A stretch of 64,000 bases of DNA from Gammaproteobacteria bacterium (GCA_028821195.1 JAPPHB010000064.1:62001-126000), one strand, 5' to 3'. Positions 44,870 through 54,472 are shown, counted from the stretch's first letter. Notes: generated from the letters alone by a model not told the origin. Numbers and translations are program-made.

Positions 44870-47677
44870 ATGTTGTCCAGAAGTCGTCTGAATGCAGTTC
44901 TCGCCGTGCTGGTCGCGGTGTGCGCCGGCGATCTGGCCGCGCAACAGGCCGCCACCATAACGGGCCGGGTCACCGGGGATGGCGACGCCGGCATCGCCAG
45001 CGCACAGGTGGTGGTGACGCACGAGGTGACCGGGGTCCAGACGGGGGCGCTGTCGGGGAACGACGGCGCGTTCGTGGTGGAGGGAGTTCGTCCCGGCGGG
45101 CCCTACACCGTCGAAGTGATCATGATCGGCTACGGGGGCCAGTCCGCGACCGGCCTCTCGCTGGAGGCGGGCCAGTCGCTGGCGCTGGACTTCAGCCTCA
45201 GCCAGGAGGCGATCGCGTTCGACGCCCTTGAGGTCTTCGCCACCCGCGCCCAGGATCGGAAGACCCCGGTGGCGTTCACCAACCTGAGCAAGACCCAGAT
45301 CCAGAACCAGTTGGGTTCCCGCGACCTGCCGCTGGTGCTCAACGTGACGCCCAGCGTATACGCAACATCGCAGGGCGGCGGCGCCGGCGACGCCCGCATC
45401 AACGTGCGCGGCTTCAACCAGCGCAACACCGCCGTGATGATCAACGGCGTGCCCGTCAACGACATGGAGAACGGCTGGGTCTACTGGTCCAACTGGGACG
45501 GCGTGGGCGACGCCGCCACCAGCCTCCAGCTCCAGCGCGGCCTGTCGGCGGTGAACCTGGCCACTCCGTCGATCGGGGGCACGGTCAACGTCATCACCGA
45601 TCCCGCGGACCGGGGCAGCGGCCTGATGTACAAGCAGGAATTCGGGCTCGGCAGTCTGGACGACGGCGGCGGCTGGGGGTTGGGCAACAACATGCTGAAG
45701 GAAACCCTGGTGGTGAACACGGGCCCCATGGGAGCGTTCGCGGCCACGGCTCAGATGGTGCGCAAGACCGGGAGCGGGATGTACACCGGTTTCGCCGGCG
45801 GTGACGCGCTCTGGATGGACGCCTGGGCCTATTACCTGGCCACGTCGTTCCAGTTGAACCCGAGCAACCGGCTCGAGGCCTACGCGGTGGGCGCGCCGCA
45901 GCGACACGGCCAGAACCTCTACAAGCTGAACCTGGCGAGCCTCGACGCGGACTTCGCGCGATCGCTGGACGGATTCGACGCCGGGGCTTTTGACGACTAT
46001 CCGGAAATCGGCAGAGGACGGAGCCCCAACGTGGCTCCGGTGAGCGCCAGCTACGCAGGAACCCAGTACAACAGCACCGGGCCGGACGCGGGACACCGGG
46101 ACCGCTTCAACACCGGTTACCTGAACGAGCGGGAGAACTACTTCCACAAGCCGCAGGTCAACCTCAACTGGTATTCCTTCTTCGGCGACGGCCTGAGTCT
46201 GTCGACAGTGGGATACTATTCCGGCGGCCGGGGCGGCGGTACCGGCACGTACGGATCGCTCAGGTGGAATACCGACTACGGCCAGCGCTTTGCCGACTGG
46301 GACGCCACCATCGAGCGCAACCGTTCCAACTCCACCGGGTCCCGCGGGATCCTGCGCAACTCGGTCAACAACCAGAACACGCTGGGCGTGATCTCGAAGC
46401 TGCGGAAGAGCTTCGAAGGAGGCCTCACCGCCGAGGTCGGCATCGACTGGCGCACCGCCACCATCGAGCACTACCGGGAGGTGCGCGACCTGCTGGGCGG
46501 CGCCTACTACAACGATTGCTTCCGCAGCTGCAGCTCCGACTTCTGGACGGAAGCCGAGCAGAACCGCGGCCTGGGCGACAAGATCGCCTACCACAACGAG
46601 AACACGGTCGGCTGGCTGGGCGGGTACGTTCAGGCGGAGAAGAGCACCACCGCAGGCTCTGTCTACGGTATGGCCGGGTGGGCGCAGAACTCCTACACCT
46701 TCGTGGACTTCTTCAGGCAGGATGTCGCATCCGGAGGGTATCGCACGCTGGAAAGCGGTAACATCGGCGGCTACCAGTTCAAGGGCGGCGCGGTCCGCAA
46801 CCTCAACGACCAGTGGTCCATCTACGCGAATGCAGGCGTCATCTCCAAGGTGCCGATCTTCGACGGCGTGATCGACGACAACAACGGCACGCTGAACGCG
46901 GATCCGAAGAACGAGAAGTTCCTCTCCGGCGAGGTCGGCAGCGAGTTCCGCTCCGCCGCCAGGGACATCTTTCTGAGGCTCGGTCTCTACCACACCACCT
47001 GGAGGAACCGGACCCTGACCCGCTTCGTACAGAACATCGGCGGCGTGGAGGGCGTGGACGGGCTGGTCAACCTGCTCGGCGTCGACGCACGCCACATGGG
47101 TGTCGAGGCCGAAGGGTGGTTCCAGCCCAGCAACCTGCTGCGCTTCGACTGGGCGCTCTCCCTCGGAAACTGGAAGTACCTGGAAGACGTGTCCGGGACC
47201 TATCGGCCCGATGACCAGTCCAGCGAAACAGAGAACTACAACTTCTACATTTCCGGCCTCAAGGTCGCCGACGCCCCGCAGCACCAGTTGGCGTTCAGCG
47301 CTTCGGTCTATCCGTCGGACGCCGCCTACCTGTCGCTGGTGGGCATGTTCTACGGCGATCATTTTGCCCAGTTCGAGCCCTTCAGCCGCACCAGGGCGGA
47401 CGACAGGGCTCAGTCCTGGCAGCCCCCGGGCTATTCATTGTTCCACCTGCACACCTCTTATTCGCTCGGCGATGTCCTTCCGATTGCGAATGGCGGCAGC
47501 CTGCGCCTGTTCGCCAACGTGTATAACCTGCTCGACACCGTGTACATCCAGGATGCCACCGACGCATCCCGGTGGAACGGTTACCACGACGACGGCGACC
47601 GTCACGACGCGGACTCCGCGGAGGTCTTCCTGGGTTACCCGCGCAACCTGAACGTCGGGTTCCAGATCATCTTCTAG
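44870..47677 (+). CDS. TonB-dependent outer-membrane receptor
   Basis: A 935-residue receptor with signal peptide (NAVLAVLVAVCAGDLAAQQ), a carboxypeptidase-regulatory-like domain (TITGRVTGDGDAGIASAQVV, to about residue 115), a plug (LPLVLNVTPSVYATSQGGGA, INVRGFNQRNTAVMINGVPV, GLSAVNLATPSIGGTVNVIT) and a barrel ending GYPRNLNVGFQIIF with the terminal Phe. GGGAGGA precedes the ATG. The plug wording DMENGWVYWSNWDG is common in Bacteroidota-type receptors of unknown ligand. There is no SusD-like lipoprotein next to it. Confidence 0.92.
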   Translation: MLSRSRLNAVLAVLVAVCAGDLAAQQAATITGRVTGDGDAGIASAQVVVTHEVTGVQTGALSGNDGAFVVEGVRPGGPYTVEVIMIGYGGQSATGLSLEAGQSLALDFSLSQEAIAFDALEVFATRAQDRKTPVAFTNLSKTQIQNQLGSRDLPLVLNVTPSVYATSQGGGAGDARINVRGFNQRNTAVMINGVPVNDMENGWVYWSNWDGVGDAATSLQLQRGLSAVNLATPSIGGTVNVITDPADRGSGLMYKQEFGLGSLDDGGGWGLGNNMLKETLVVNTGPMGAFAATAQMVRKTGSGMYTGFAGGDALWMDAWAYYLATSFQLNPSNRLEAYAVGAPQRHGQNLYKLNLASLDADFARSLDGFDAGAFDDYPEIGRGRSPNVAPVSASYAGTQYNSTGPDAGHRDRFNTGYLNERENYFHKPQVNLNWYSFFGDGLSLSTVGYYSGGRGGGTGTYGSLRWNTDYGQRFADWDATIERNRSNSTGSRGILRNSVNNQNTLGVISKLRKSFEGGLTAEVGIDWRTATIEHYREVRDLLGGAYYNDCFRSCSSDFWTEAEQNRGLGDKIAYHNENTVGWLGGYVQAEKSTTAGSVYGMAGWAQNSYTFVDFFRQDVASGGYRTLESGNIGGYQFKGGAVRNLNDQWSIYANAGVISKVPIFDGVIDDNNGTLNADPKNEKFLSGEVGSEFRSAARDIFLRLGLYHTTWRNRTLTRFVQNIGGVEGVDGLVNLLGVDARHMGVEAEGWFQPSNLLRFDWALSLGNWKYLEDVSGTYRPDDQSSETENYNFYISGLKVADAPQHQLAFSASVYPSDAAYLSLVGMFYGDHFAQFEPFSRTRADDRAQSWQPPGYSLFHLHTSYSLGDVLPIANGGSLRLFANVYNLLDTVYIQDATDASRWNGYHDDGDRHDADSAEVFLGYPRNLNVGFQIIF

Positions 47678-47733
47678 CCCCCGGCGGCCGGCCCCCCGGG
47701 ACGGGGACGCCGGAACGGACCGGGATCAGCAAG

Positions 47734-47768
47734 CGCGGCCCCGCCAGTCAAGGGCTGGCGGGGCCGTG
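47734..47768. terminator. Strong hairpin after the TonB receptor gene
   Basis: A perfect 12-base-pair stem (CGGCCCCGCCAG / CTGGCGGGGCCG, 47736-47747 and 47755-47766) with loop TCAAGGG, extendable to 14 pairs. It separates the receptor gene from the convergent tRNA. No long U tract follows. Confidence 0.6.
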
Positions 47769-47794
47769 TTGCTGCGGGGAAGGCGGACGGGCGA

Positions 47795-47868
47795 TGGGCC
47801 CAGCAGGGCTCGAACCTGCGACCGTCGGATTATGAGTCCGCTGCTCTGACCAACTGAGCTATGGGCCC
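47795..47868 (-). tRNA. tRNA with anticodon CAT (Met or lysidine-type Ile2)
   Basis: A 74-base cloverleaf on the minus strand: acceptor GGGCCCA paired with the 3' GGGCCC, D-arm GCTCAGTTGGTCAGAGC, anticodon stem-loop GGACTCATAATCC (anticodon at 47832-47834) and T-arm GCAGGTTCGAGCCCTGC. Discriminator A; CCA is not encoded. GGTCG in the variable region resembles tRNA-Ile2, whose C34 is modified to lysidine, but elongator Met also fits. It is not an initiator tRNA, because position 1 pairs. Confidence 0.9.
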
Positions 47869-47954
47869 GTCCTGAACCTGCTCGCCCGCCCGCGCTTCCT
47901 GCGTCACAAAAGGTACGCAATCGAAACGCCGGCGTACAAGCCAAAGGGAGCGAG

Positions 47955-48083
47955 ATGTCTGCGGAGAGCATATGTTTACGGCCCTTGGAGGCGAGGGATT
48001 TCCCTTTGGGCGATCTCTTGCCCACTTTGTTCTCCGCCAAGCCCGATCGAAAGCCGCCCACCAGCGAACGGAGCGCCGCATGA
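47955..48083 (+). CDS. 42-residue ORF leading the formate dehydrogenase operon
   Basis: ATG 47955 follows AAAGGGAG at ideal spacing and opens a 42-codon frame beginning MSAESICLRPLEARDF and ending KPPTSERSAA. Its TGA overlaps the next ATG (48080-48083, ATGA), starting a chain of overlapping short ORFs into the structural genes. No family recognised. It may be a leader peptide coupling ribosome flow to the operon. Confidence 0.45.
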   Translation: MSAESICLRPLEARDFPLGDLLPTLFSAKPDRKPPTSERSAA

Positions 48084-48165
48084 CCGGACGGGACCACAGC
48101 ACGACGGGAGGGAGCGCCCCATGACCGGACGGAAGCGCCGCGTGACCAGCCCGGGCGCCGCATGA
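48080..48165 (+). other. Two 14-codon mini-ORFs chained by ATGA overlaps
   Basis: MTGRDHSTTGGSAP (48080-48124) and MTGRKRRVTSPGAA (48121-48165) each begin in the stop of the previous frame, and the second ends in the ATG of the formate dehydrogenase beta gene (48162). They share the repeat GCGCC(G/C)C(A/G)TGACC, found at 48073, 48114, 48135 and 48155, so they look like tandem copies of the start region. Confidence 0.5.
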
Positions 48166-49853
48166 CCGACCAGGACATCCTGGCCCGGTGGAAGGAGGAG
48201 CCCGCCCCGCTCCTCCCGGTTCTGCATGCCCTTCACGCGCGCGACGGCTACCTCTCCGAGGACACCATCCGCGCGGTGTCGAAGGGGTTGCGCATCCCGC
48301 TCGCCGACCTGTACGGCACCATCACCTTCTATCACCACTTCGCGCGCGTTCCGGGTGGGCTCGACTGCCCCCGGGTCTGCACGGGGCCCGTGTGCGTTCA
48401 GGAGGGGGCGCTCGATATCCTCGCTGATCTCGCGCCTGAGGGGGCGACCGGCATGCCGTGCTCGGGCCGTTGCGACGACCCGGTCCCGGTCATCCGCGGC
48501 CACCTCACGCTGGCAGGACGTTCGACCGCCGACCTCACCGCCCGACCTGCACCCCTCCCCCCGCCCGCCCGCGACGGCGATCGCGAGTGCGTCTTCCGCA
48601 CCATCCGCGAACCGGGGCACGCCACCCTGGCCGGCTACCGCCGCGACGGGGGCTACGAAGGTGTCGCGCGCGCGGTGCGCGAAATGACCCCCGCTCAGGT
48701 CATCGAAGCCATCGACCGGAGCGGACTGGCCGGCCGCGGCGGAGCCGGCTTCCCCACGGGCCGCAAGTGGCGGGCGGTCGCCGAAGCGAACGGAACCCCG
48801 AAGTCCATCGTCTGCAACGCCGACGAGGGCGAGCCGGGCTGCTTCAAGGACCGCGCCCTCATGGACTACGACCCGCACGCGGTCATCGAGGGCATGATCG
48901 CCTCGGGCTATGCGACCGGTGCGCACCGCGGCTTCATCTACCTGCGCTACGAATACCCGGAGACCGAGCATATCCTGGCGGAGGCCATCCGCGAAGCGGA
49001 GGAAGCCGGCATCCTGGGACCGTCCGTGATGGGCAGCGGCTTCGCCTTCGACCTCCACATCCGCCGCGGCGCCGGCGCCTACATCTGTGGGGAGGAGACG
49101 TCGCTGCTGAACTCCATGGAGGGCAAGCACCCTTTCCCGCGCAACCGCCCCCCCTTCCCCGTCACCCACGGCTTCGAGAACCTGCCCACGGTTGTCAACA
49201 ACGTCGAGACGCTGGCCTCCGTCCCCCATATTCTCGCGCTTGGCGCCGAATGGTATGCGGGGCTCGGGATGAACGGCCACGCCGGCACCAAGGTAATCTC
49301 GCTTTCCGGGGACATCCTCCGGCCCGGGAACTACGAGGTCCCCATGGGCTTTCCGCTCGAAAGGCTGCTCTACGACTGGGCCGGCGGCCCGTTGGAGGGC
49401 CGCGCCATCCAGGCCGTGACCATGGCGGGCCTCTCCGGGGGATTCCTGGCCGGCGACGACCTCTTCGTCACGCTGGACGAGCCCGCCATCCGCGCGCGCA
49501 AGTCGTTCCTGGGCGCGGGCGGAATAATGGTGTTCGACGACTCGCGCGACATGGTCGAGGTCGCGCACGCGGCGATGGAGTTCTTCGCGCACGAATCCTG
49601 CGGCAAGTGCTTCCCCTGCCGCATCGGCACCCAGCGCCTGACCGAGCGGCTCGCCGGCGAGGCCGGCCCGGATTCGCTGGTGGCGTGGGTGGACGAAGTT
49701 GCGGATATTGGGTATACCATGAAGGAGACGAGCGCCTGCGGCCTGGGAACCGCGGCCCCGCTGATCACCGAGAGCCTCATGCGCTATTTCCCCGAGGCGG
49801 TTTCGCGCCACGTCACCGCCCATGGCCCCCTCCCCATGGCGGGCCGGGGCTAG
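48162..49853 (+). CDS. fdsB: NAD-dependent formate dehydrogenase beta subunit (NuoE-NuoF fusion)
   Basis: A 563-residue diaphorase subunit. An N-terminal thioredoxin-like [2Fe-2S] domain has CTGPVC and CSGRC as cluster ligands (NuoE-like). The NuoF-like part follows: FMN site GRGGAGFPTGRKWRAV, NADEGEPGCFKDRALMD, NADH site GAGAYICGEETSLLNSMEGK, and [4Fe-4S] ligands in ESCGKCFPCRIGTQ and SACGLG. It passes electrons from formate oxidation to NAD+ in the cytoplasm. The alpha subunit gene follows after 64 bases. The ATG overlaps an upstream mini-ORF stop. Confidence 0.9.
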   Translation: MTDQDILARWKEEPAPLLPVLHALHARDGYLSEDTIRAVSKGLRIPLADLYGTITFYHHFARVPGGLDCPRVCTGPVCVQEGALDILADLAPEGATGMPCSGRCDDPVPVIRGHLTLAGRSTADLTARPAPLPPPARDGDRECVFRTIREPGHATLAGYRRDGGYEGVARAVREMTPAQVIEAIDRSGLAGRGGAGFPTGRKWRAVAEANGTPKSIVCNADEGEPGCFKDRALMDYDPHAVIEGMIASGYATGAHRGFIYLRYEYPETEHILAEAIREAEEAGILGPSVMGSGFAFDLHIRRGAGAYICGEETSLLNSMEGKHPFPRNRPPFPVTHGFENLPTVVNNVETLASVPHILALGAEWYAGLGMNGHAGTKVISLSGDILRPGNYEVPMGFPLERLLYDWAGGPLEGRAIQAVTMAGLSGGFLAGDDLFVTLDEPAIRARKSFLGAGGIMVFDDSRDMVEVAHAAMEFFAHESCGKCFPCRIGTQRLTERLAGEAGPDSLVAWVDEVADIGYTMKETSACGLGTAAPLITESLMRYFPEAVSRHVTAHGPLPMAGRG

Positions 49854-49917
49854 GGCGGGCCGCATGGGACTGGGCCCTGGAGGGTCCAGGCAGCAAACTC
49901 GAATCAGGACCATACCG

Positions 49918-52626
49918 ATGAGCACGAACGGGACAGGACCCACCATCGTCCTCGACGGCGAAAAGGTCGCCTACACCCCGGGGGAGACCGTCTACGAGGC
50001 CGCTACGCGGCACGGCAAGGACATCCCCACGCTCTGCTACGATCCCCGGCTGGAGCCGTTCGGCGGCTGCCGCCTGTGCGTGGTGGAGGTGGAGGGGGCG
50101 CGCGCGCCGGTCGCGTCGTGCACCGCCCAATGCCAGGCGGGAATGGAGGTGCGCACCAGAAGCGCGCGCGTGGAGGTACATCGCCGCACGCTGATGGAGA
50201 TGCTGGCGTCGGAGAACCGCGAAGTGGACGTGGACGAGCTCACCAGCCTTGCTTCGCAGGAGATGACCGAGCTGGTGGACCGCTACGAGGCGCGCACCGG
50301 TCGCTTCCAGGGCAGGCAGTCGGGCGCGAGCCGCCCCGACGATCCCAACCCCTTCATCATGCGCGACTACGACAACTGCATCTCCTGCTACCGCTGCGTG
50401 CGCGTGTGCGCGGAGCAGGAGGGCGACTACGCCATCTCGGTGAAGGGACGCGGCTTCGACACCCAGATCACGGTCGAGTTCGACGGCCACCTCAAGGATT
50501 CGGCCTGCACCTTCTGCGGACAGTGCGTTCAGACCTGCCCGACCGGGGCGCTGGGGGACCTGAAGGCGCTGGCGTACCGCGACGTTGCCGGCGAGACGAA
50601 GAAGACCCGGACGGTCTGCCCCTATTGCGGGGTGGGCTGCGCGGTGGACCTGCTCACCCGCGGCAACACGCTCATCGGCGTGCAGCCCGCCATGGACGGC
50701 CCCGCCAACAAGGGCGCCCTGTGCGTGAAGGGCCAGTTCGCCTTCGACTTCGTGCAGCACCCCGACCGGCTGGCCCACCCGCTGGTGCGCGGGGAGGACG
50801 GCGAGTTGCGTGAGGCCGGCTGGGACGAGGCGCTCGACCGGGCCGCAGAGGGCTTCCTGCGCGTGCGCGAGCGCTACGGGCGCCACGCCGTCTACGGGGT
50901 GGCCTCCGGACGAGCTCCGCACGAAGCCGCCTACACCATGCAGAAGTTCATCCGGGGGGGGTTCGGAACGAACCACATCGACAACTGCAGCCGTGCCTGA
51001 CACGCTCCCACAGTCGCCGGTCTGGCGGCAACGATCGGTCGGGGTGCAATGTCGAACCCGCTCGAGGACATGGAAAAGCCCGATGTGATCTTCTGCATCG
51101 GGACCAACATGACCGAGTGCCACCCGGTGGCCGCGACCCGGCTCAAGCGCGCCATCGCCAACGGGGCGAAGCTCATCACCGCCGACCCGCGGCGCATCGC
51201 CCTCGCCGAGCTGGCCGACGTGTACCTGCCGCTCCGGGTCGGGTCGGACGTATCGCTCCTGCTGGCCATGGCGCACGTCATCCATCGCGAGGGCCTGACC
51301 AACGAGGGCTTCGTCGAGGGACGCACCACCGAGGCAGAGGCCTTCCTGGAGCACATCGAGAAGTTCACCCCCGAGTGGGCCGAGACCATCACCGAAGTGC
51401 CCGCCGCCGACATCGAACGCGCCGCCATCCTGTACGGGAAGGCGGAACGTGGCGCCATCTACTACACGCTGGGCATCACCGAGCACATCTGCGGGGTCGA
51501 CAACGTCCAGAGCCTGTGCAACCTGGCGCTCATGACGGGCAACATCGGGCGCGAAGGCACCGGGGTTAACCCGATGCGCGGGCAGAACAACATCCAGGGC
51601 GCGGGAGACGCGGGCGCCCTGCCCAACAACTACCCGGGCTTCCAGTCCGTGCTGGATCCGGCGTACCAGAAGAAGTTCGAGGCGGTCTACGGGCGCAAGG
51701 TGGACCTCGAGCTCGGGCCCACCAAGGTGAGGGCGCTGGAGGCGTGCGGCGACGGCATCCACGCGATGATGATCAACGGGGAGAACACCGTCGTCACCGA
51801 TCCCGAGCGCCACCACTGCGAGGAGGCGCTCAAGAGCCTCGACCTCCTGGTGGTGATCGACCTTTTTCTCACCGAGACCGCCCAGTTGGCGGACGTGGTC
51901 TTCCCGGCCACGGCATGGGGCGAGACCGACGGCGTGCAGACCAACACCGAGCGGCGCGTGCAGCGGCTGCGCAAGGCGGTCGAGCCCCCGGGCGAGGCCA
52001 TGCCCGACTGGTGGATCGTGTCGCAGATCGCCCGCCGCATGGGCACGCCCGGCTTCGGCTTCGAGAGCGCGAAGGACGTCTTCAACGAGTTGTGCGAGCT
52101 ATCGCCCCTGTATGCGGGACTCGACTGGGACCGCATCGACCGCGGCGAGTACCACTGGCCGGTGCCCCACAAGGATCACCCCGGGACGCCCATCCTGCAC
52201 CAGGGGACCTTCGAGAACGGGCGCGGCATCTTCAAGCTGATCCGCTACCGGGATCCCGCCGAGGTGATCAGCGACGAGTTCCCGGTGTGGCTCACCACGG
52301 GCCGGCGCCTCCCCAACTACCACACCCGCACCCAGACCGGCCGCGCCGCCGGCATCGACTATCTGGCGCCCGGCGAGCGGCTGGAGATCCACCCGGAAGA
52401 CGTGGTGGACTGGGGGCTCGAGGATGGCGGCTGGGCCAAGATGACCAGCGCGCGGGGATGCATGATGGTCCGGGTGGAGGCCAACGCCCGCTCGCCGCGC
52501 GGGACCGTCTTCACCTCCTTCAGCTTCAACGACGCGCCGGTCAACGTGCTCACCGGCGGAGGATACGACCCGGTAACGGACACGGCAGAGCTGAAGGTGT
52601 GCCCGGTGAGGGTGGAGCGGCCGTAA
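49918..52626 (+). CDS. fdsA: Formate dehydrogenase alpha subunit, selenocysteine-containing
   Basis: Read through an in-frame UGA at 50998-51000 (Sec361), this is a 902-residue cytoplasmic formate dehydrogenase alpha subunit. Domains in order: NuoG-like [2Fe-2S] ferredoxin (CYDPRLEPFGGCRLC), two [4Fe-4S] sites (NCISCYRCVRVC, ACTFCGQCVQTCPTGA), Mo/W-bisMGD domain with its own cluster (VCPYCGVGC), and the active-site segment NCSRA-U-HAPTVAGLAATIG, where U binds the metal and the next His is catalytic. The C-terminal domain ends FSFNDAPVNVLTGGGYDP. The frame is continuous on both sides of the UGA, so splitting at 51000 would be a mis-annotation. No Tat signal. Confidence 0.93.
51013..51029 (+). 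promoter_or_regulatory. Bacterial SECIS element in formate dehydrogenase
   Basis: GTCGCC-GGTCT-GGCGGC folds into a 6-base-pair stem (one G-U) with the loop GGUCU, the same loop as the E. coli fdhF SECIS. The loop starts 19 nucleotides after the UGA, the spacing used in fdhF. It should recruit SelB to decode UGA as selenocysteine. Confidence 0.88.
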
Positions 52627-52640
52627 CCAGCCGCCCCCGT

Positions 52641-53276
52641 TCAGTCCGACCCGAAGATGCGGTCTCCGGCGTCGCCCAGTCCGGGGAGAATGTATCCGTT
52701 CTCGTTCAGTTCGCGATCCAGAGCGGCCGTGAAGACCGGCACGTCCGGATGCGCTCGCTCAAGGGCCTCGACCCCCTCCGGGCAGGCCACCAGGACGGCC
52801 AGACGGATGTCGCGCGCGCCGTGCTCCTTCAGCAGCTTGATGGTGGCCGACGACGACCCGCCCGTGCCGAGCATCGGATCGACGACGACGAAGTGGCGGC
52901 CCGCGGGCCGCGGGACGTTGAAGTAGTACTGGACCGGCTGGAGCGTTGCGTGGTCCCGGTAAAGCCCCACGTGCCCGACGCGCGCGCCCGGCAGGACGGC
53001 GGTGAAGCCCTCAAGCATCCCGAGCCCGGCGCGCAGGATCGGCACCAGCACGATGTCCTCCTCGCGCACGCGGAGGCCGGTGGTGGTCTCCAGCGGAGTC
53101 TCGACCTCCACTTCTTCGGCGGGCAGGTCGCGCAGGACTGCATAGGCCATGAGGGCGCCGATCTCGCGGATCAGATCCCGGAATTCCCGGTGTCCGGTGC
53201 GGTGGTCGCGCAGTCGGGTGACCTTGTCCCCGACCAGCGGATGGTCGAGTACCGTGAGATGGGGCCGGTCGGGCAC
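52641..53276 (-). CDS. upp: Uracil phosphoribosyltransferase
   Basis: A 211-residue type I phosphoribosyltransferase. The PRPP-binding motif VVVDPMLGTGGSSSATI is intact, as are ILRAGLGMLEGF, GHVGLYRDHATLQPVQYY and the C-terminal uracil-recognition loop GYILPGLGDAGDRIFG. It salvages uracil to UMP in the cytoplasm. It is convergent with the formate dehydrogenase operon and downstream of the TM2 gene on the same strand. Confidence 0.96.
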   Translation of the reverse strand: MPDRPHLTVLDHPLVGDKVTRLRDHRTGHREFRDLIREIGALMAYAVLRDLPAEEVEVETPLETTTGLRVREEDIVLVPILRAGLGMLEGFTAVLPGARVGHVGLYRDHATLQPVQYYFNVPRPAGRHFVVVDPMLGTGGSSSATIKLLKEHGARDIRLAVLVACPEGVEALERAHPDVPVFTAALDRELNENGYILPGLGDAGDRIFGSD

Positions 53277-53292
53277 GGCGCCTCCGCGGTCG

Positions 53293-53862
53293 CTAGCTCC
53301 CCGACAGCTCCGGAAAGCGATACACGATGACGCCGCTGCCCGGAGCGTTGTCGACGTCGACGTAGCCCTGGTCGACCATGCCGCGCAGGCACTTTTCGAC
53401 CTCTTCGAACGACTTCCCGGAGGCCATCACCCCTTGGGTGACCGTGAGTTCGCCGCCCTTCTTCTCGGCGGCCTGGAGCAGCACAAGCCTCAGGTCCGTG
53501 CCCTTGGGCAGGGCTGCGGGCGGCGCGGAGCCGGGGGTGGCGCGGGCAGCCAGCATGGGGTGGGGAATGTAGCCCTTGCGCACGTTGGAGTCGCGGATCA
53601 GCGCCTTCATGCGGAACAGGTCCACCAATTGGCCGACGCCCGCGAGGCCGAAGGTCAACAGCCAGAGTATTCCCGTCCCCCACTTGCCCATGTAGATGCG
53701 ATGGGCACCGCAGACTCCGGCAAGGCACAGACACCAGAGCCCGTATCCCAGGGCGTCCTTGTATACGGACTCGTAGGCCGCCGGTGCGTCCGGGAGACTG
53801 AGGTTGACGTTGACCGAGATGTCTCTCGGGTCTCTGGCGCCATGCGTGGAGTCGTGTTCCAT
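53293..53862 (-). CDS. TM2-domain membrane protein
   Basis: About 189 residues from ATG 53862; an in-frame GTG at 53913 would add 17. The TM2 domain (GVCGAHRIYMGKWGTGILWL, TFGLAGVGQLVDLFRM) has two short helices. A soluble C-terminal part looks like a winged-helix (LVLLQAAEKKGGELTVTQGV, EEVEKCLRGMVDQGYVDV). Such TM2 plus C-terminal domain proteins are widespread and of unknown role. Ribosome-binding sites are weak for both possible starts, so the N-terminus is uncertain. Confidence 0.75.
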   Translation of the reverse strand: MEHDSTHGARDPRDISVNVNLSLPDAPAAYESVYKDALGYGLWCLCLAGVCGAHRIYMGKWGTGILWLLTFGLAGVGQLVDLFRMKALIRDSNVRKGYIPHPMLAARATPGSAPPAALPKGTDLRLVLLQAAEKKGGELTVTQGVMASGKSFEEVEKCLRGMVDQGYVDVDNAPGSGVIVYRFPELSGS

Positions 53863-54085
53863 CAGCAGTGCTGCGCTTTGCGGGTGTGCAGGAAGGGGTC
53901 GCGGCTCTGGCACATGCCACTTCCCAGAGTGCGCAGCCCCCGGCGGCCTTTCAATGTCTCGCGATCATCGGCTCCGGTCCAGCCCCGTTGACCGGTAAGC
54001 GGTGCCTGTGTCACCGGGACAGGTCCGGCTGTCCCCTGCTGCCTACGCAGATCGCGCGGGCAGGTGTCGGCACCTATCGTTACCC

Positions 54086-54472
54086 ATGACCGAAACGGCC
54101 CTGTATCGGCTCCTCGATGTGCTGCTCGTCGCCTTCCACACGGCGCTGGTGGGCTTCAACATGCTCGGATGGGCCTGGAGAAGAACCCGGCGGCTCCACC
54201 TGCTGACCATCGGCGTGACGCTGCTGTTCTGGTTCGGAGCCGGGATTGTGTACGGATGGGGATACTGCCCGCTGACGGACTGGCACTGGGACGTGAAGCG
54301 GGCCCTGGGGGAGACCGGCCTGCCGGCGTCGTGGATCAAGTACCACCTGGACGCGGTCACGGGCATCGACTGGAACGCGGCCCTCGTGGATGCGGTGGTG
54401 GTGGGCAGCGCGCTGGTGGCGCTGGGACTCTCGGTGATGCTGAACCTTCGTGACCGGCGCCGGCCCGGATAG
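54086..54472 (+). CDS. DUF2784 membrane protein
   Basis: A 128-residue protein with four hydrophobic helices. LLVAFHTALVGFNMLGWAWR and the invariant-looking GYCPLTDWHWDVKRALGETG mark DUF2784. Function unknown. ATG 54086 starts the conserved region; the longer reading from 54002 adds non-conserved residues. Confidence 0.85.
   Translation: MTETALYRLLDVLLVAFHTALVGFNMLGWAWRRTRRLHLLTIGVTLLFWFGAGIVYGWGYCPLTDWHWDVKRALGETGLPASWIKYHLDAVTGIDWNAALVDAVVVGSALVALGLSVMLNLRDRRRPG

Noticed and set aside
44738-44870. The TGA ending the Cache sensor as selenocysteine
   Set aside because: The sequence after it shows no conserved domain, reaches a stop within about 43 codons, and no SECIS-type hairpin is evident.
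48073-48167. A CRISPR-like repeat array
   Set aside because: Four 13-base units have unequal spacing (41, 21, 20) and no distinct spacers; they are better explained by duplicated start regions.
49918-52626. Annotating formate dehydrogenase as two genes (stop at 51000, new start at 51049)
   Set aside because: Both parts are in one frame, the active-site Sec is at the break and a standard SECIS follows.
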